64,000 nucleotides of DNA from Crocodylus rhombifer. Taxonomy: Eukaryota; Chordata; Crocodylia; Crocodylidae. Below are positions 33,531 through 44,951 of the stretch, in pieces (position 1 is the first letter of the stretch; each line of letters starts with the position of its first letter). The translations under genes and the position numbers were made by a program. The DNA lies in NCBI GenBank assembly GCA_038503035.1, contig JAVSML010000045.1, forward strand, positions 1,118,971-1,182,970, read 5' to 3'. The notes beneath the pieces were generated by a model. The model had not been told where the DNA came from, did no database searches, and was given only the letters and a program-made list of their open reading frames with translations.

Positions 33531-34563
33531 TGTACTAAAACACAGGAAGGAATTAATTCATGACCTTTATGCAGGTTTTCTTTTAGAGGGGGCAAGTGAA
33601 GATATGAGTGGTCTCTTTTTTTTAAATTGCTGTTACTCTTATCACTCAGGCGTATAACATCACTATTCTTTCTAGCTCCATACAGCAAAAGGACATTTCT
33701 AAAAAATCCTCTTCATAACAAGCTCCTAGTTCCTGCAGCAAATAGATGGTGGCAAACGATTATTTTCATCTGATAAACCACTATGAGCCCCTAAGTTTGA
33801 AATGAAATATTATGGCAAACTGGTGTAACACAAATGTTTATCCCTTCTCCTGATAATGAATTGGACAAGAATGGGAACAGTTGGAGGCCAGCCCATTGCT
33901 AGCCACCATCTGCTTGTTATAAAATAGCTGTGTTTTGTAATTTTTTTCTCCTTTTTATTACTGTTATTAACACACAATAAAAAAATACATTTAAATAGCA
34001 TTAAGGTTGTAATACAAACCAACAAAATGGAGACACTCCATCTGAGACATGCCGTTTAAAATTATTTGCATGTCCCTCTTTTGTTTTTACATTGCTTGGC
34101 ATTCTCTTGTGTCCTGTCGTTTGCTGCATTTAAAACAGGTACCCAGCAGAGACGAGCACCAGACCTCCTTTCAGAATAAGTTTATTTCAGACTTTTCCAC
34201 ATCAGTTTAACTTTAAATGGATGATTGGTAATGATTATATTATTTTTCCAGCTTGTTTAAAAGCAAGTACCTGGTAGGTTATGATCCTGCATATATTTTA
34301 TAAGTTAAAGTTAATGTAAATCTCCCATGGACTTCAATCAATACATATACAATCAGGTCAGTATCTGGCCATTCCATGATTCAGGGGGTTTGATGGATCC
34401 AGAAAAAGCTTTCTTGCTATGAAGCAAGATTTTTTTCCCCCCCCTCCTGCATCCTACTTGCTTTTGGGAAGGGAGTGGTTCACCTTCCTTTGATGTACTG
34501 GAACATCGGCCATACCTGAGGCTGGGTATTTTTGTATTGGCATGTTCTGATGTTCCTGTCGGG

Positions 34564-34862
34564 TAACCTAACCTAAACTTTCCTTGCTTAACTTGAAACC
34601 GTTGCTCCTTGTTCTGTCATCTGCCACCAATGAGAACAGTTTAGCTGTTAGATATTAGGAAAAAACCCTTCTCACTAGGGTAGTAAAAGATTGGAACAGA
34701 TTACCCAGAGAGGTTGTGAACTCTCCATCCTTAGAGGTTTTTAAGACCTGGCTAGACAAAGCCTTGGCTGGGATGAGTTGGGGATGGTTCTGCTTTGAGC
34801 AGGGGGTTGGACCAGATGGACTCCTGAGGTTCCTCCCCAACCTAATTTTCAATGATTCTATC
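34564..34862 (+). mobile_element. CR1 3' fragment with inverted 5' part (copy H)
   Basis: From about 34650 to 34862 the sequence is a plus-strand CR1 3' end (GATATTAGGAAAAAACCCTT, then GCAGGGGGTTGGACCAGATG and TGATTCTATC). The preceding 34564-34640 is the adjacent upstream CR1 segment in reverse orientation: its reverse complement contains GGCAGATGACAGAACAAGGA and ends TTTAGGTTA, which would continue into GATATTAGGA. This is the structure left by twin priming. Confidence 0.75.
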
Positions 34863-34889
34863 ACCCAGCCCACAGACAGACAAGGTAGA

Positions 34890-35345
34890 CTCACAGAATC
34901 ATAGAAATTAAGGGCTGGAAGGATCTCAAAAGATCAAGTCCAACCTCTGGTTTAGGCAGGAATACTGCTGAGATCAAATAGTTCGAGCAAAAGTCTCCTT
35001 TTGAAGACCTCCAAGGTTGGGGACTGCACCACCTCCTTGGGAAGTCTGTTCAAGATTCTGGTCACCCTGACTGTAAAGAAATTCTTCCTTGCATCCACCC
35101 TAAAACCATCCTCTGACAGTTTATGGCAATTGATCTTTGTCCCCTAGTGGTCCCCTAGTGAACAGTTTTTCTTTCAGCTCCCGATATTCACCCCTTACAT
35201 ACTTATAGATGGCCACCAAGTGTTCTCTTCCCCAGGCTGAACAGTCATAGATCCTTTAGTCTTTCTTCATAAGGTTTGTCCTTCAGGTCCTTAATCTTTT
35301 TTGTGGCCCCTTTTTGGTCTGGACTTTCAAGCTTCTCCACTTGGG
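34890..35345 (-). mobile_element. CR1 3' fragment, minus strand (copy I)
   Basis: The plus-strand order CACAGAATCATAGAAATTAA, GGGCTGGAAGGATCTC, then AAGAAATTCTTCCTTGC and TGGCCACCAAGTGTTC is a CR1 3' end read backwards, extending to the CTTTCAAGCTTCTCCAC segment of the ORF2 C-terminus. It lies tail to tail with copy H, 28 bp apart. It is decayed, with no long frame. Confidence 0.82.
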
Positions 35346-35615
35346 GCCCTGTTAGACATTTAAATTAAAGCCACATGGAAGCCAATTAAAGAGTTACACA
35401 TATTTAAGCACTAACTTTATAGCTGGTTGGCTCTTTTATAGCTGGCTAGTAATTTTTATCATGTGATAATTACATTGCACATATGGCTGGTCAAAATTTG
35501 TTGCACGATTAACCAGTTAATTGTGTGATAATTATTTTGCACATGTGGCCAGTTTAAATTTAATGTGTGATTAATCAGTTAATTGAAAAATATATGTAAA
35601 GTATAGCAGAGGCCT
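35345..35615. repeat. AT-rich repeat with a 62-bp tandem duplication
   Basis: Two direct 62-bp units, 35461-35522 and 35523-35584, each run from TGTGATAATTA through GCACAT and end CAGTTAATT. The ATTAACCAGTTAAT core links this repeat to the palindrome at 14040. It probably belongs to the same MITE-like family. Confidence 0.7.
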
Positions 35616-37165
35616 TAGTTTAAGGATACTAATGGGGCTTTGGTGGGGATGACACACCTCGGTACTCTGACTGGGGGAATTCAGAGCAGTTGGATAAGGC
35701 AGTTGGATAAGCCTAGGGTACTTTCATATCAAAGAGGAGGCATTTCCAGAGCTACTGAATGGGGATATTTTGGTTTCTAATGTTAGACTTTGGAGAATAA
35801 AATCTAAATAAGAACATTGTCAGCATCTACTTGCTTCTTTTAATCAGGTCTTACATTTTTTGTTGCTGAAGTTCTCTTTCTGGACTGTTTCCTTTCTTCA
35901 TACCTTTGTCTGTTGGTCACCCTTTGGGAGAACAGGTGTGCACAGCACCTACAACAATAGGTTCCAAATCGTGGTCCCTGTAGGCAATATAATAATACAA
36001 TTAATAATGACATAGCACAGTGTGTAATTATTAATGTGTGTGATATACTTTAGAACTTGAAATTAAATACTGTAGTTGGCTTCTACTCCAAAAAATTCCT
36101 GAAGATTCAGTTCAGGCTTGATTTGTTAGAACTGCAACTTCCCATAGTTCATAGATTTCATAGACATTAGGGGCTGGAAGGGACCTCATGAGATCATCAA
36201 GTCTAGCCTCCTTGCCACAGGCAGGAAGTCTGGTGGGGTCAAATAGTTCTTCTCTTCCAAGCACACATACGATTTATGTGTTTAAATAAAAACAGTTAAA
36301 TTCTTTCAAATTTCTATAGTCCACTGCACTACAAGATTGACTGTAACAAACTCTTCTGTTAAGCCAACAATAGTGTCCTGACTGGCAGCCTCTTCCTCTT
36401 GGCCCGATATGATATAATTACATTCAGGTTTACACCACTGGATATGAGAACTGGAAGAAATCTGTTGAAATAATCACCCCATTTCACCATAAAGTAATAC
36501 TGTACTGTTACTGAAGGTGAATCACAAATATGCTGACAAAGGTTAAATTCACTCAACACAAGAATTATGCACCACCTAAATCTCATTCAAGTCCAATGGA
36601 CATATGAAAGGGAGTTGTGGGGCATAATCTATGGGGCAGGTTTTTTTAGATTAATTGGTCATAAAATAAAATTTCAGAATGTGGCACTTGTACATGGTAT
36701 GCCCCTCCCAATAAAACAAGGTGCAATTACATTGTTTAATGACTAGATGGAATTTTATGGAATACATTCTTCTGCTAAGTTGATTGTATGGAAAAGCAAA
36801 TACAAAATATTCTCAGCTGAAAAGATAGTGATGAACAGACTGTATACCCACTGGCAGGTCTTGCCTAACTCTGATAGCAAATTATATTGTTGCTTGATCT
36901 GCAATTAGAAGGATGATGCTACTATCTGAATCTATCCATCCAAATGCAAGTCTGAACTGACAGCTTTCCAAGTTTAATTTAATTAAAAAAAAAATTTTAA
37001 ATCTAAGTTTTGGTACACACATAAAATTAAGGCATCCAACACTAGTTAAGATTTTTGCAATATTTTAATTTGTAAATAGTTTTAAATTTTCAAAGCCTGC
37101 TTCATTTCTGTCAAGTTTCCTTGCTAAACAAATGTGTGTCATGGAGTTGTGGCTTTCCATGTATG
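35616..37165. other. AT-rich region with no recognised gene
   Basis: Apart from a short CR1 tail at 36149-36250, I see no gene, domain or clear repeat. Poly-A/T-rich words dominate. Confidence 0.6.
36149..36250 (-). mobile_element. Short CR1 3' tail, minus strand (copy J)
   Basis: TTCATAGATTTCATAGACATT followed by GGGGCTGGAAGGGACCTCAT and GGTGGGGTCAAATAG is the CR1 3' end in reverse. The tail repeat matches copies A and C, so it is a heavily 5'-truncated member of that subfamily. Confidence 0.85.
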
Positions 37166-37183
37166 TGCTTACTATGAAACAGA

Positions 37184-38209
37184 ATGGGCTGTTGCTTGAT
37201 CTATTCGTTATTGAATACTACTCTGTTGGCCTGTCCTGGGGCCAGTCACATTTTCATTTGCTCCAACCCCCTGGCCTGCGGGAACTGCCCGGCAAGGTCT
37301 GGGGGGGCAGGGACTGGGGACTCCTGCACCTGTCCTGTAGGTATCCGCCTTAGGACCCTGGAGGAATGGGTGCGGGGGCTCCTGGAGGAGGTTAGCAGGC
37401 TGAGGGGAATCCGGGAGGCAGAGGAGGAAATTGATAGGTATTTTCTTTCTCTGCAGGGTGGTACAACAGAGGAGAGGGCAGCCCGGGATGAGCCCTCCAC
37501 TGCTGAGTGGCAGACGGTCTCCCGTGCCGGGGCTATTAACCATGTTGTGGCACCAGTTCCTCCTGTCCATCTGGAGAACAGATATGAGGCCCTGGCAGCC
37601 CTGGAGGAGGAGGGAGCAGTGGAAGATACCAGGGAGGAGACTTTGCGCACACAATGTCCTGTGCGGGCGGCGGGAGTCAAGAGGCCTAAGAGGAGGAAGC
37701 GTCGCGTCATCGTGATTGGTGACTCCATCCTGAGAGGTACGGAGGGCCCCATCTGTCACCAGGATCCCTCAGCACGTGAGGTCTACTGCCTGCCCGGAGC
37801 GAAGATTCAGGATGTGAAGGGGATGCTCCAGTCCATCATCCAGCCCACCGATTATTACCCCATGGTCCTTGTCCATGTGGGTACTAACGATGCGGCCAGG
37901 AGAGCCCCTGATCACCTGATGGAGGACTACCATGCTCTGGGAGGCGTGCTGAGGGAGATGGGCGCACAGGCGGTCTTCTCTTCCATCCTGCCAGTGAGTG
38001 GTCGAGGCAGACGCCACGAGATACGCATAGCGGAGACCAACTGGAGGCTACAGGAATGGTGCTTCGAGGCGGGCTTTGGCTTCCTCAGCCATGACCGGCA
38101 CATCGTGATGAGAGACATGCTGGGATGGGATGGGCTCCACCTTTCCCCTAAAGGTAAGCGTGTGTTCTCTTCCAGGTTGGTGAACCTCCTTTGGCAGGCT
38201 TTAAACTAG
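37184..38209 (+). CDS. CR1 ORF1 protein with coiled coil and SGNH esterase domain
   Basis: 341 codons from an ATG at 37184 to TAA at 38207-38209. The first 10-15 codons appear to be flank, because the element begins near 37215, so the native start is uncertain or truncated. A cysteine cluster (residues about 24-48) may be the rest of the zinc-finger region known in CR1 ORF1. A heptad-like, Leu/Glu-rich segment (about 55-90) is probably a coiled coil. The C-terminal half is an SGNH hydrolase: GDS with S181, GTND with N235, and D316xxH319. Esterase-type ORF1 is established for CR1 elements and is thought to bind RNA or lipid in the ribonucleoprotein. It overlaps the ORF2 start region. Confidence 0.85.
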   Translation: MGCCLIYSLLNTTLLACPGASHIFICSNPLACGNCPARSGGAGTGDSCTCPVGIRLRTLEEWVRGLLEEVSRLRGIREAEEEIDRYFLSLQGGTTEERAARDEPSTAEWQTVSRAGAINHVVAPVPPVHLENRYEALAALEEEGAVEDTREETLRTQCPVRAAGVKRPKRRKRRVIVIGDSILRGTEGPICHQDPSAREVYCLPGAKIQDVKGMLQSIIQPTDYYPMVLVHVGTNDAARRAPDHLMEDYHALGGVLREMGAQAVFSSILPVSGRGRRHEIRIAETNWRLQEWCFEAGFGFLSHDRHIVMRDMLGWDGLHLSPKGKRVFSSRLVNLLWQALN

Positions 38210-41200
38210 GCTCGTTGGGGGAGGGGGACGATGAGGGCGGAGGAGACGATGAACTACCAGGCCCAGCAACAGCCAGCGAGCCCGGACCAATGGTCAAAAG
38301 GGAGAAACAGGTAAGTGATGGGGGACGGGGCATTGCTGAGACTAGGGGGTCAGTGGGCACAACCGTTGGAGGCCTCAAATGCCTCTACACGAATGCTCGT
38401 AGTATGGGGAAGAAGCAGGAGGAACTCGCCCTCCTCCTAGCTGTCACCAGCCCTGACATAGTAGGGATCACAGAAACGTGGTGGGACTCATCGCATGACT
38501 GGGCGGTGAGTGTCAAGGGCTATAGGCTATACAGGAGGGACAGGATAGGAAGGAAAGGTGGAGGAGTAGCACTCTACATCAAGGAGGAATATACTTCCTC
38601 GTTAATTAGCAAGGGGGTGGGGGGGGCACTCTGAGGTGCTCTGGGTTAGAGTAAAAGGCAGTCCAGGGGAGAGAGACTTAACGGTGGGAGTCTACTATAG
38701 ACCTCCCAACCAGGGAGAAGAGCTCGACCAGGAATTCTTAGGTCAGCTCACAGAGGCAGTGAGGGCTAAGGATGTGGTCATCATGGGGGACCTGAACTTC
38801 CCAGACATCTGCTGGGAGGAGCAGTCAGCCAAGTCTGATCGCTCACGTCGGTTCTTAGCCAGAGTGCAGGACCTCCATCTAACCCAGGAGGTGCACAGCC
38901 CCACCAGGGGAGACGCCTTGTTGGACCTGGTGCTGGCCACGGGTGATGACCTGGTGAGGGGGCTGCGGGTGATGGGCCACCTGGGAGACAGTGATCATCG
39001 CTTGCTGGAATTCACCATCCAGCGTAAGGTGGCAAAGGGCTGCAGCAAGGCAACAGCCCTAGACTTTAGGAGGGCTGACTTCAACAAGCTAAGGAGGATC
39101 GTTGGGGAAGCGCTGAGGACCCAGAAGGGAAGGGAATCAGATGTCGAAGGTGAGTGGTTGCTCCTTAAGGAGACGATCCTCCATGCCCAAAGGGAGGTAA
39201 TCCCAACAAGGGTCAAAGGGAGCAGGAGGGCACATAAACCCCCATGGCTCACTAGGAGCATCCGGGAATGTCTCCTTGCTAAAAGGGAGGCATACACCCA
39301 ATGGAGGGATGGGGTCATCACCAAGAAGGACTATGTTACAGTCGCCCGAGGATGTAGGGGGGCAGTCAGGAGGGCCAAGGCAGAGATGGAGATAGGACTA
39401 GCTTCCCGGATTAAGGACAATAAGAAGTCCTTCTTCAAATACATAGGGGGTAAAAAGAGGGTCCCGGGTAATGTGGGGCCCCTGCAGGACACGATGGGCA
39501 ACTTAGTCATCATGCCAGATGACAAAGCTAACATATTTAACGATTTCTTTGCCTCTGTCTTCCTAAGTAGGGACCAGTTCAGCCACCTCCCTGCTGGGCC
39601 CCCCTCGGGCCCCGGGAGAGACACGCCTGGGCCAGGGGTTAGCGAGGACTTAGTTAGGGTACTTCTGGAGAGGCTGGACGTGTTCAAGTCCGCTGGTCCG
39701 GACGATCTTCACCCTACGGTTCTACAGGAACTGGCCGAGGTCATTGCGGGACCCCTGGCGCGGCTCTATGAGCACTCGTGGTGCTCTGGTGAGGTGCCGG
39801 AGGACTGGAAGAGGGCCAATGTGGTCCCTATCTTCAAAAAGGGAAAAAAAGAGGACCCGGGAAATTACAGGCCAGTTAGTCTTACCTCAATCCCGGGTAA
39901 GCTCTTTGAAAAAATTATCCTGGCACACATCCAGGAGGGCCTTGCGGGGGAATGCATGCTCAGGGGCAACCAACATGGGTTCATCAGTGGCAGGTCTTGT
40001 CAGACCAACCTGGTGGCCTTTTACGATCAGGTCACCAAATCATTAGACGCAGGGGTTGCTGTGGATGTAGTCTTTCTGGACTTCCGGAAGGCTTTTGACA
40101 CTGTCTCTCACCCTGTCCTCATCAAAAAGCTGGGAGACTGTGGTGTCGATGCCCACACAGTCAAATGGGTCGCCAATTGGTTGGAGGGCCGCACCCAGAG
40201 GGTGGTAGTGGATGGGTTCTTCTCGACCTGGAAGGACGTGGGCAGTGGGGTTCCGCAGGGCTCGGTCCTCGGGCCCGTACTGTTCAACATCTTCATCAGT
40301 GACTTGGATGAGGGGGTAGAAAGCACCCTGTTCAAGTTTGCTGATGACACTAAGATGTGGGGGGATGTGGGTGCACTAGAAGGGTGCAATAGGCTACAAG
40401 CTGACCTTGACAGGTTGCAACGGTGGGCGGATGAGAATAGGATGGGGTTTAACACTGATAAGTGCAAGGTGTTGCACATGGGGAGGAAGAACCGGCACCA
40501 CACTTACAGGTTGGGGAACTCCCCTCTTGCCAGCACGGAGACGGAAAAGGATCTTGGAGTCGTCATTGACTCCACGATGAACATGCGTCGGCAGTGTGGG
40601 GAGGCAGTCAAGAAGGCCAACCGTACCCTGTCATGCATCCACAGATGCATCTCGAGCAGGTCCAGGGAGGTGATCCTCCCCCTTTATGCGGCACTGGTCA
40701 GGCCGCAGCTGGAGTACTGCGTCCAGTTCTGGGCGCCACACTTCAAGAGGGACGTGGACGATATGGAAAGAGTCCAGAGGAGGGCCACTCGTATGATCAG
40801 GGGTCAGCAGGGCAGGCCTTATGAGGAGAGGCTAAGGGACCTGAACCTGTTTAGCCTCCACAAGAGAAGGTTAAGGGGGGACCTTGTGGCCTGCTACAAA
40901 CTGGTCAGGGGGGATCAGCAGGTATTGGGGGAGTCCCTGTTCCCCCGTGCGCTGCCAGGAGTGACCAGGAATAACGGTCACAAGCTGGCGGAGGGTAGGT
41001 TTAGATTAGATATTAGGAGGCGCTACTTCACAGTCAGGGCGGCTAGGGCTTGGAACCGGCTTCCAGGGGAAGTGGTGCAGGCTCCTAGCCTGGGGATTTT
41101 TAAAAGGAAGTTAGATGAGCACCTTGCCGGGGTCATCTGACCCCGGTGCTCTTTCCTGCCAAGGCAGGGGGTCGGACTAGATGATCTACCTAGGTCCCTT

Positions 41201-41234
41201 CCGACTCTAGCTACTATGAAACTATGAAACTATG
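37215..41234 (+). mobile_element. Near-full-length young CR1 LINE (copy E)
   Basis: About 4 kb with ORF1 (esterase type), ORF2 (endonuclease plus RT), a short 3' UTR (GGGGGTCGGACTAGATGATC) and an ACTATGAA octamer tail repeated about three times at 41213-41234. The base composition shifts sharply from AT-rich flank to GC- and CpG-rich element at about 37215. A copy of ACTATGAAAC also lies at 37171-37180, just outside the left edge. Only one coding break is visible. Confidence 0.93.
38191..41140 (+). pseudogene. CR1 ORF2 endonuclease-reverse transcriptase, one frameshift in a G run
   Basis: The first piece (to 38634) holds the N-terminal part of an apurinic-type endonuclease: N68 in YTNARS and E95 in ITETWW. 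In the G run near 38611-38619 the frame shifts. The second piece (38636-41140, 834 codons) carries GDLN (D52, N54) and SDH (D120, H121) of the endonuclease. RT follows: motif A FLDFRKAFD (D482), [18 protein letters not shown] (D570, D571), and the CR1 C-terminal domain, ending at TGA 41138-41140. The enzyme nicks target DNA and copies the RNA in place. All catalytic residues survive; the only visible break is the indel. Confidence 0.88.
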
Positions 41235-41649
41235 CTGATTGCTAATAGTTGACTTTCTTTTCCAGCAGTTTCCATCTTCCCCAGTCCTCATCAAAATTTC
41301 TGTATTTCCATTCACTCAGCATCCACGACTTTTCCATCACTCCCCTCTGTATACTCAATCGCTCTTCAGCCTATTCTCTTCCCAATCTTTACTTAATTCA
41401 TTCTTTGCTCCACTACACTCTTTGCCAAAATCTCTCTGAAGGTTTACTTTTGGTACTGGAAGCCATGTACCATGATAATGTCATCCTACGTACAAATTAA
41501 TATACCCTACATTTCAGGTAATTTGGGTATCCCTGGATAGCACTACACTGTGTTATCTAAACATATCCAAAAACAATATTTAATTTGGAACTCTACTCTG
41601 GTCACTCTTATACATAATTTACTTTTTCCTGAGCTACCCAGAATATGAT
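41235..41649. other. AT-rich spacer between two CR1 copies
   Basis: About 415 bp without a recognised gene. Two CT-rich open frames overlap here and look like composition effects. Confidence 0.55.
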
Positions 41650-42110
41650 TAGTAGGATCACAGTGCTGCTTCCTGGGGGCCCACATCTGTGACATGGCGG
41701 ATAAGATCCCTAAACTCCTCCATCCCACAGGCCACTATCCCATGTTCCTCATCCATGTGGGCACTAATGACACATCTCTGAGTGCTTCTAGCTGGGTCGT
41801 GAGGCACTTCAGGGATTTGGGTGCAGTGCTAAAAGGTCTGGGGGCACAGGTGGTGTTTTCTTCGATCCTCTCAGTTTCGGGCTATGGGCTGAGGAGGGAG
41901 AGGAGGATCCATGTAATCAACCAAAAACTGTAGCACTGGTGTCATCGGGAAGGGTTTGACTTCCATGAACACAGTCCACTCTTTGGAGAGAGAGGCAGCA
42001 AACTGTTGGGAAGGGACAGCTTCCACCTGTCTCCGTTGGGGAGGAGGCTCTTCTCAGCTAGACTGGATGACCTGCTCCACCGGGCTTTAAACTGAGCCCA
42101 CTGGGGGATG
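41650..42110 (+). pseudogene. CR1 ORF1 esterase remnant (copy F)
   Basis: The open piece 41694-41933 contains FLIHVGTNDTSL, the third SGNH block, and the following helix (GLGAQVVFSSILSVSGYG). The stop TAG at 41931-41933 interrupts it. The last block, with the D-x-x-H equivalent (SFHLSP, about 42019-42036), can be read after the stop. The nucleophile GDS block lies upstream and has been lost by truncation. It aligns well with ORF1 of the copy at 37184. Confidence 0.75.
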
Positions 42111-42184
42111 GGGGAACTACTGCTACTGCTGGCCCACTGAGTGGCCCTTGCAAAGCCAGCAGGCCAAGGCACATAAGGAATCCC

Positions 42185-44951
42185 GTGCCAGCCCTGGAAC
42201 AAAATGTAGGCAAGGCAGGGGCCCCTAAGGGGACACTTGTTTGTCTATACACAAATGCCAGGAGCCTGGGGAATAAACAGGAGGAACTTGTTCTCCTGCT
42301 AAATGCAAAGAACTATGATGTCATTGGGATAATGGAGACCTGGTGGGACTCCACCCATGACTGGGCCACAGGTATAGATGGCTATACCCTGTACAGGAGG
42401 AATCTAGTGGACAAAAGGGGTAGGGGCGTAGCTCTTTACATCAAGGAAAGCTATGCGTCCCTGCAAGCTGACACTGGCACCCATGGTGGATGACTTGAGA
42501 CCCTCTGGGTTAAAATCTGTGAGGAACATGGCAAAGGGGATGCTATGGTGGGGATCTACTACAGACCTCCTACCCAGAGTCAAGACCTTGACCAGGAGTT
42601 CACCAGGGAATTGGCTGAGGCTTCACAATCCCGGTGTATGGTTGTCATGGGAGACTTTAACTACCCATACATCTTGTGGGAGGAGCGCTCGGCTAAATCC
42701 GAGCAGTAGCAAAGCTTTCTCTCATGTGTGGACGACCTCTATCTGACGCAGTAAGTCTACAGGCCGACAAGAGGTAAAGTGCTGCTTGACCTCTTACTGG
42801 GAACAGGGGATGACCTAATTAGCAACCTAACAATCGAAGGGAAGCTGGGTGACAGCGATCATGAACTGATCACCTTCATCATCTGCCACAAAGCTGGCAA
42901 GTCAGTCAGTAGTACAGAAGTTCTCAACTTCAGGAAAGCTGACTTTGACAAGCTAAGGAGGCTTGTCAGTGAGGCCCTAAAAGGCCACAACCTGATGGAG
43001 AGGGGAGTTTAGGATGAGTGGTTGCTCCTCAAGGGAGCAATTCTGGATGCGCAAGCAAATTCCATCCTGTCTCGGAGGAAAGGCAGCAAAAGGGCACAGC
43101 AGCCCCCTTGGCTCTCCAGGGAACTGGTGGACCTCCTGCATCTTAAAAGAAAGATCTACAAAAGCTGGAGGACTGGAACCACCACCAAGGAGGAATACTT
43201 TGCTTTAGTCCAGACTTGCAGAGAGCAAATCAGGAAAGCCAAGGCTGCGATGGAACTCCAGCTAGCTACAAATATCAAGGAAAATAAAAAGTCCTTTTTT
43301 AGATATGTGGGGAGCCGGAGGAAAAGCAAGGGCAACATTGGACCCCTGCTAAACCTGATGGGGCAACTGACAACTGACGCCCAGGCAAAAGCGAACTTGC
43401 TAAATGGGTACTTTGCATCAGTTTTTCTCCAGTCCCATGGGACGGGCCTGCCCACTATGGGTCAGGGGGCCCAGGTGAGGGAGATTCCTTGCCCTCTGTT
43501 GAAGCTGACCTTGTGAAGGAACCCCTTGAGAGGCTGGATACCTTCAAGTCAGCCGGCCCTAATGGGTTACAGCCAAGGGTACTCAGGGAGCTGTCGAGCA
43601 TCATAGCTCAACCCCTGGCATGGATCTTAGAGAGTTCTTGGCACTCTGGTAAAGTGCCTGATGATTGAAAGAGGGCCAATGTCATGCCTATCTTCAAGAA
43701 AGGGAGGAAAGTAGATCTGGCAAACTACAGGCCCATCAGCCTGACCTCTATCATGGGTAAGGTCTTGGAAAAGATTATCAAGGAGGCCATCCTATACAGA
43801 CTAGCTGAAGGCAATATCCTGAGGGATATCCAGCATGGGTTTGTTGTGGGTAGGTCTTGCTTGACCAGTCTCATTTCCTTTTATGACCAGGTGACTTATC
43901 ACCTGGACAAGGGGGAAGAGATTGACGTTGTATACCTCGACTTTAAAAAAGTCTTCGATCTGTTATCCCACGATCACCTCTTGGCTAAACTGGCTAACTG
44001 GGGCCTTGACATCACCACAATCCGCTGGCTGGGGAACTGGCTCTGTGGTAGAACCCAGAGGGTGGTGGTCTATGGGTGCCAATCGTCTTGGTGCACTTGG
44101 GTCCCACAAGGCTCTGTCCTAGGGCCTATACTGTTTAACATCTTCATCAATGATGTGGACATTGGTGTCAGAAGTGGACTGGCCAAGTCTGGGGTAAAGC
44201 ATCCACACCTGAGGATAGGAGGGTGATCCAGGTGGATCTGGACAGACTCATGAAATGGGCGTACAAGAACCTGATGGTGTTCAACACTGAAAAATGCAAG
44301 GTTCTTCACTTTGGGAGGAAAAACCTACACCATGCTTATAGGCTCATCAGTGCTACGCTGGTTAGCACTACAGATGAAAGGGACTTGGGGTCATGGTTGA
44401 CCACAAGATAAAAATGAGCCTTCAGAGTGATGCTGCAGCGAGTAAAATGCTGGCTTGCATTCATAGATGCTTCTCAAGCAGATCCCGGGATGTCATTCTC
44501 CCGCTGTACTCGGCCTTGGTGTGGCCGCAGCTGGAGTACTGCATCCAGTTTTGGGCTCCGCAATTCAAAAAGGATGTGGAGAAGCTTAAGAGGGTGCAGA
44601 GGAGAGCTACACACATGATCAGAGGTCAGGAAAACAGACCTTATGACAAGAGGCTGAGAGCAATGGGGCTGGAAAAGTGCAGGCTCAGGGGTGATCTGGT
44701 GGCCACCTATAAGTTTATCAGGAGTGCTCATCAGGATCTGGGGGAACATCTGTTCACCAGAGTCCCCAAGGGTGACAAGATCAAACAGTCACAAACTCCA
44801 CTGTGACCAGTTCAGGCTGGACAAAAGAAAGAACTTCTTCATTGTCCGAGCCCCCAAGGTCTGGAACAGCCTGCCACCAAAGGTGGTTCAAGCACCCACT
44901 TTGGATGCCTTCAAAAGACATTTGGATGCTTATCTTGCTGGGATCCTATGA
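42185..44951 (+). pseudogene. CR1 ORF2 remnant with the RT catalytic segment deleted (copy F)
   Basis: Endonuclease pieces are 42185-42493 (YTNARSLGNKQEEL, IMETWWDSTHDWA), a GDFN-like block near 42650-42662, and 42779-43012 with LGDSDHELITF. The linker is at 43022-43516. RT piece 43684-44226 has [17 protein letters not shown], motif [10 protein letters not shown] and motif [18 protein letters not shown]. At about 44188 roughly 20 bp that encode FADDTK in the sister copies are missing, which also shifts the frame. The C-terminal domain continues in other frames (44393-44806 and 44691-44951, ending AGIL). At least six breaks are visible. Confidence 0.85.

Larger units (their letters stand above)
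31196..34560. other. AT-rich region with little structure
   Basis: No known gene was recognised. It holds one secretion-signal-like short frame (31630-31848), a foldback at 33231-33530 and low-complexity T runs. Weak open frames at 31912-32154 and 32903-33180 show no motif. Confidence 0.55.

Noticed and set aside
37208..37759. Minus-strand frames of 168-183 codons
   Set aside because: Antisense shadows of the CR1 ORF1 coding strand.
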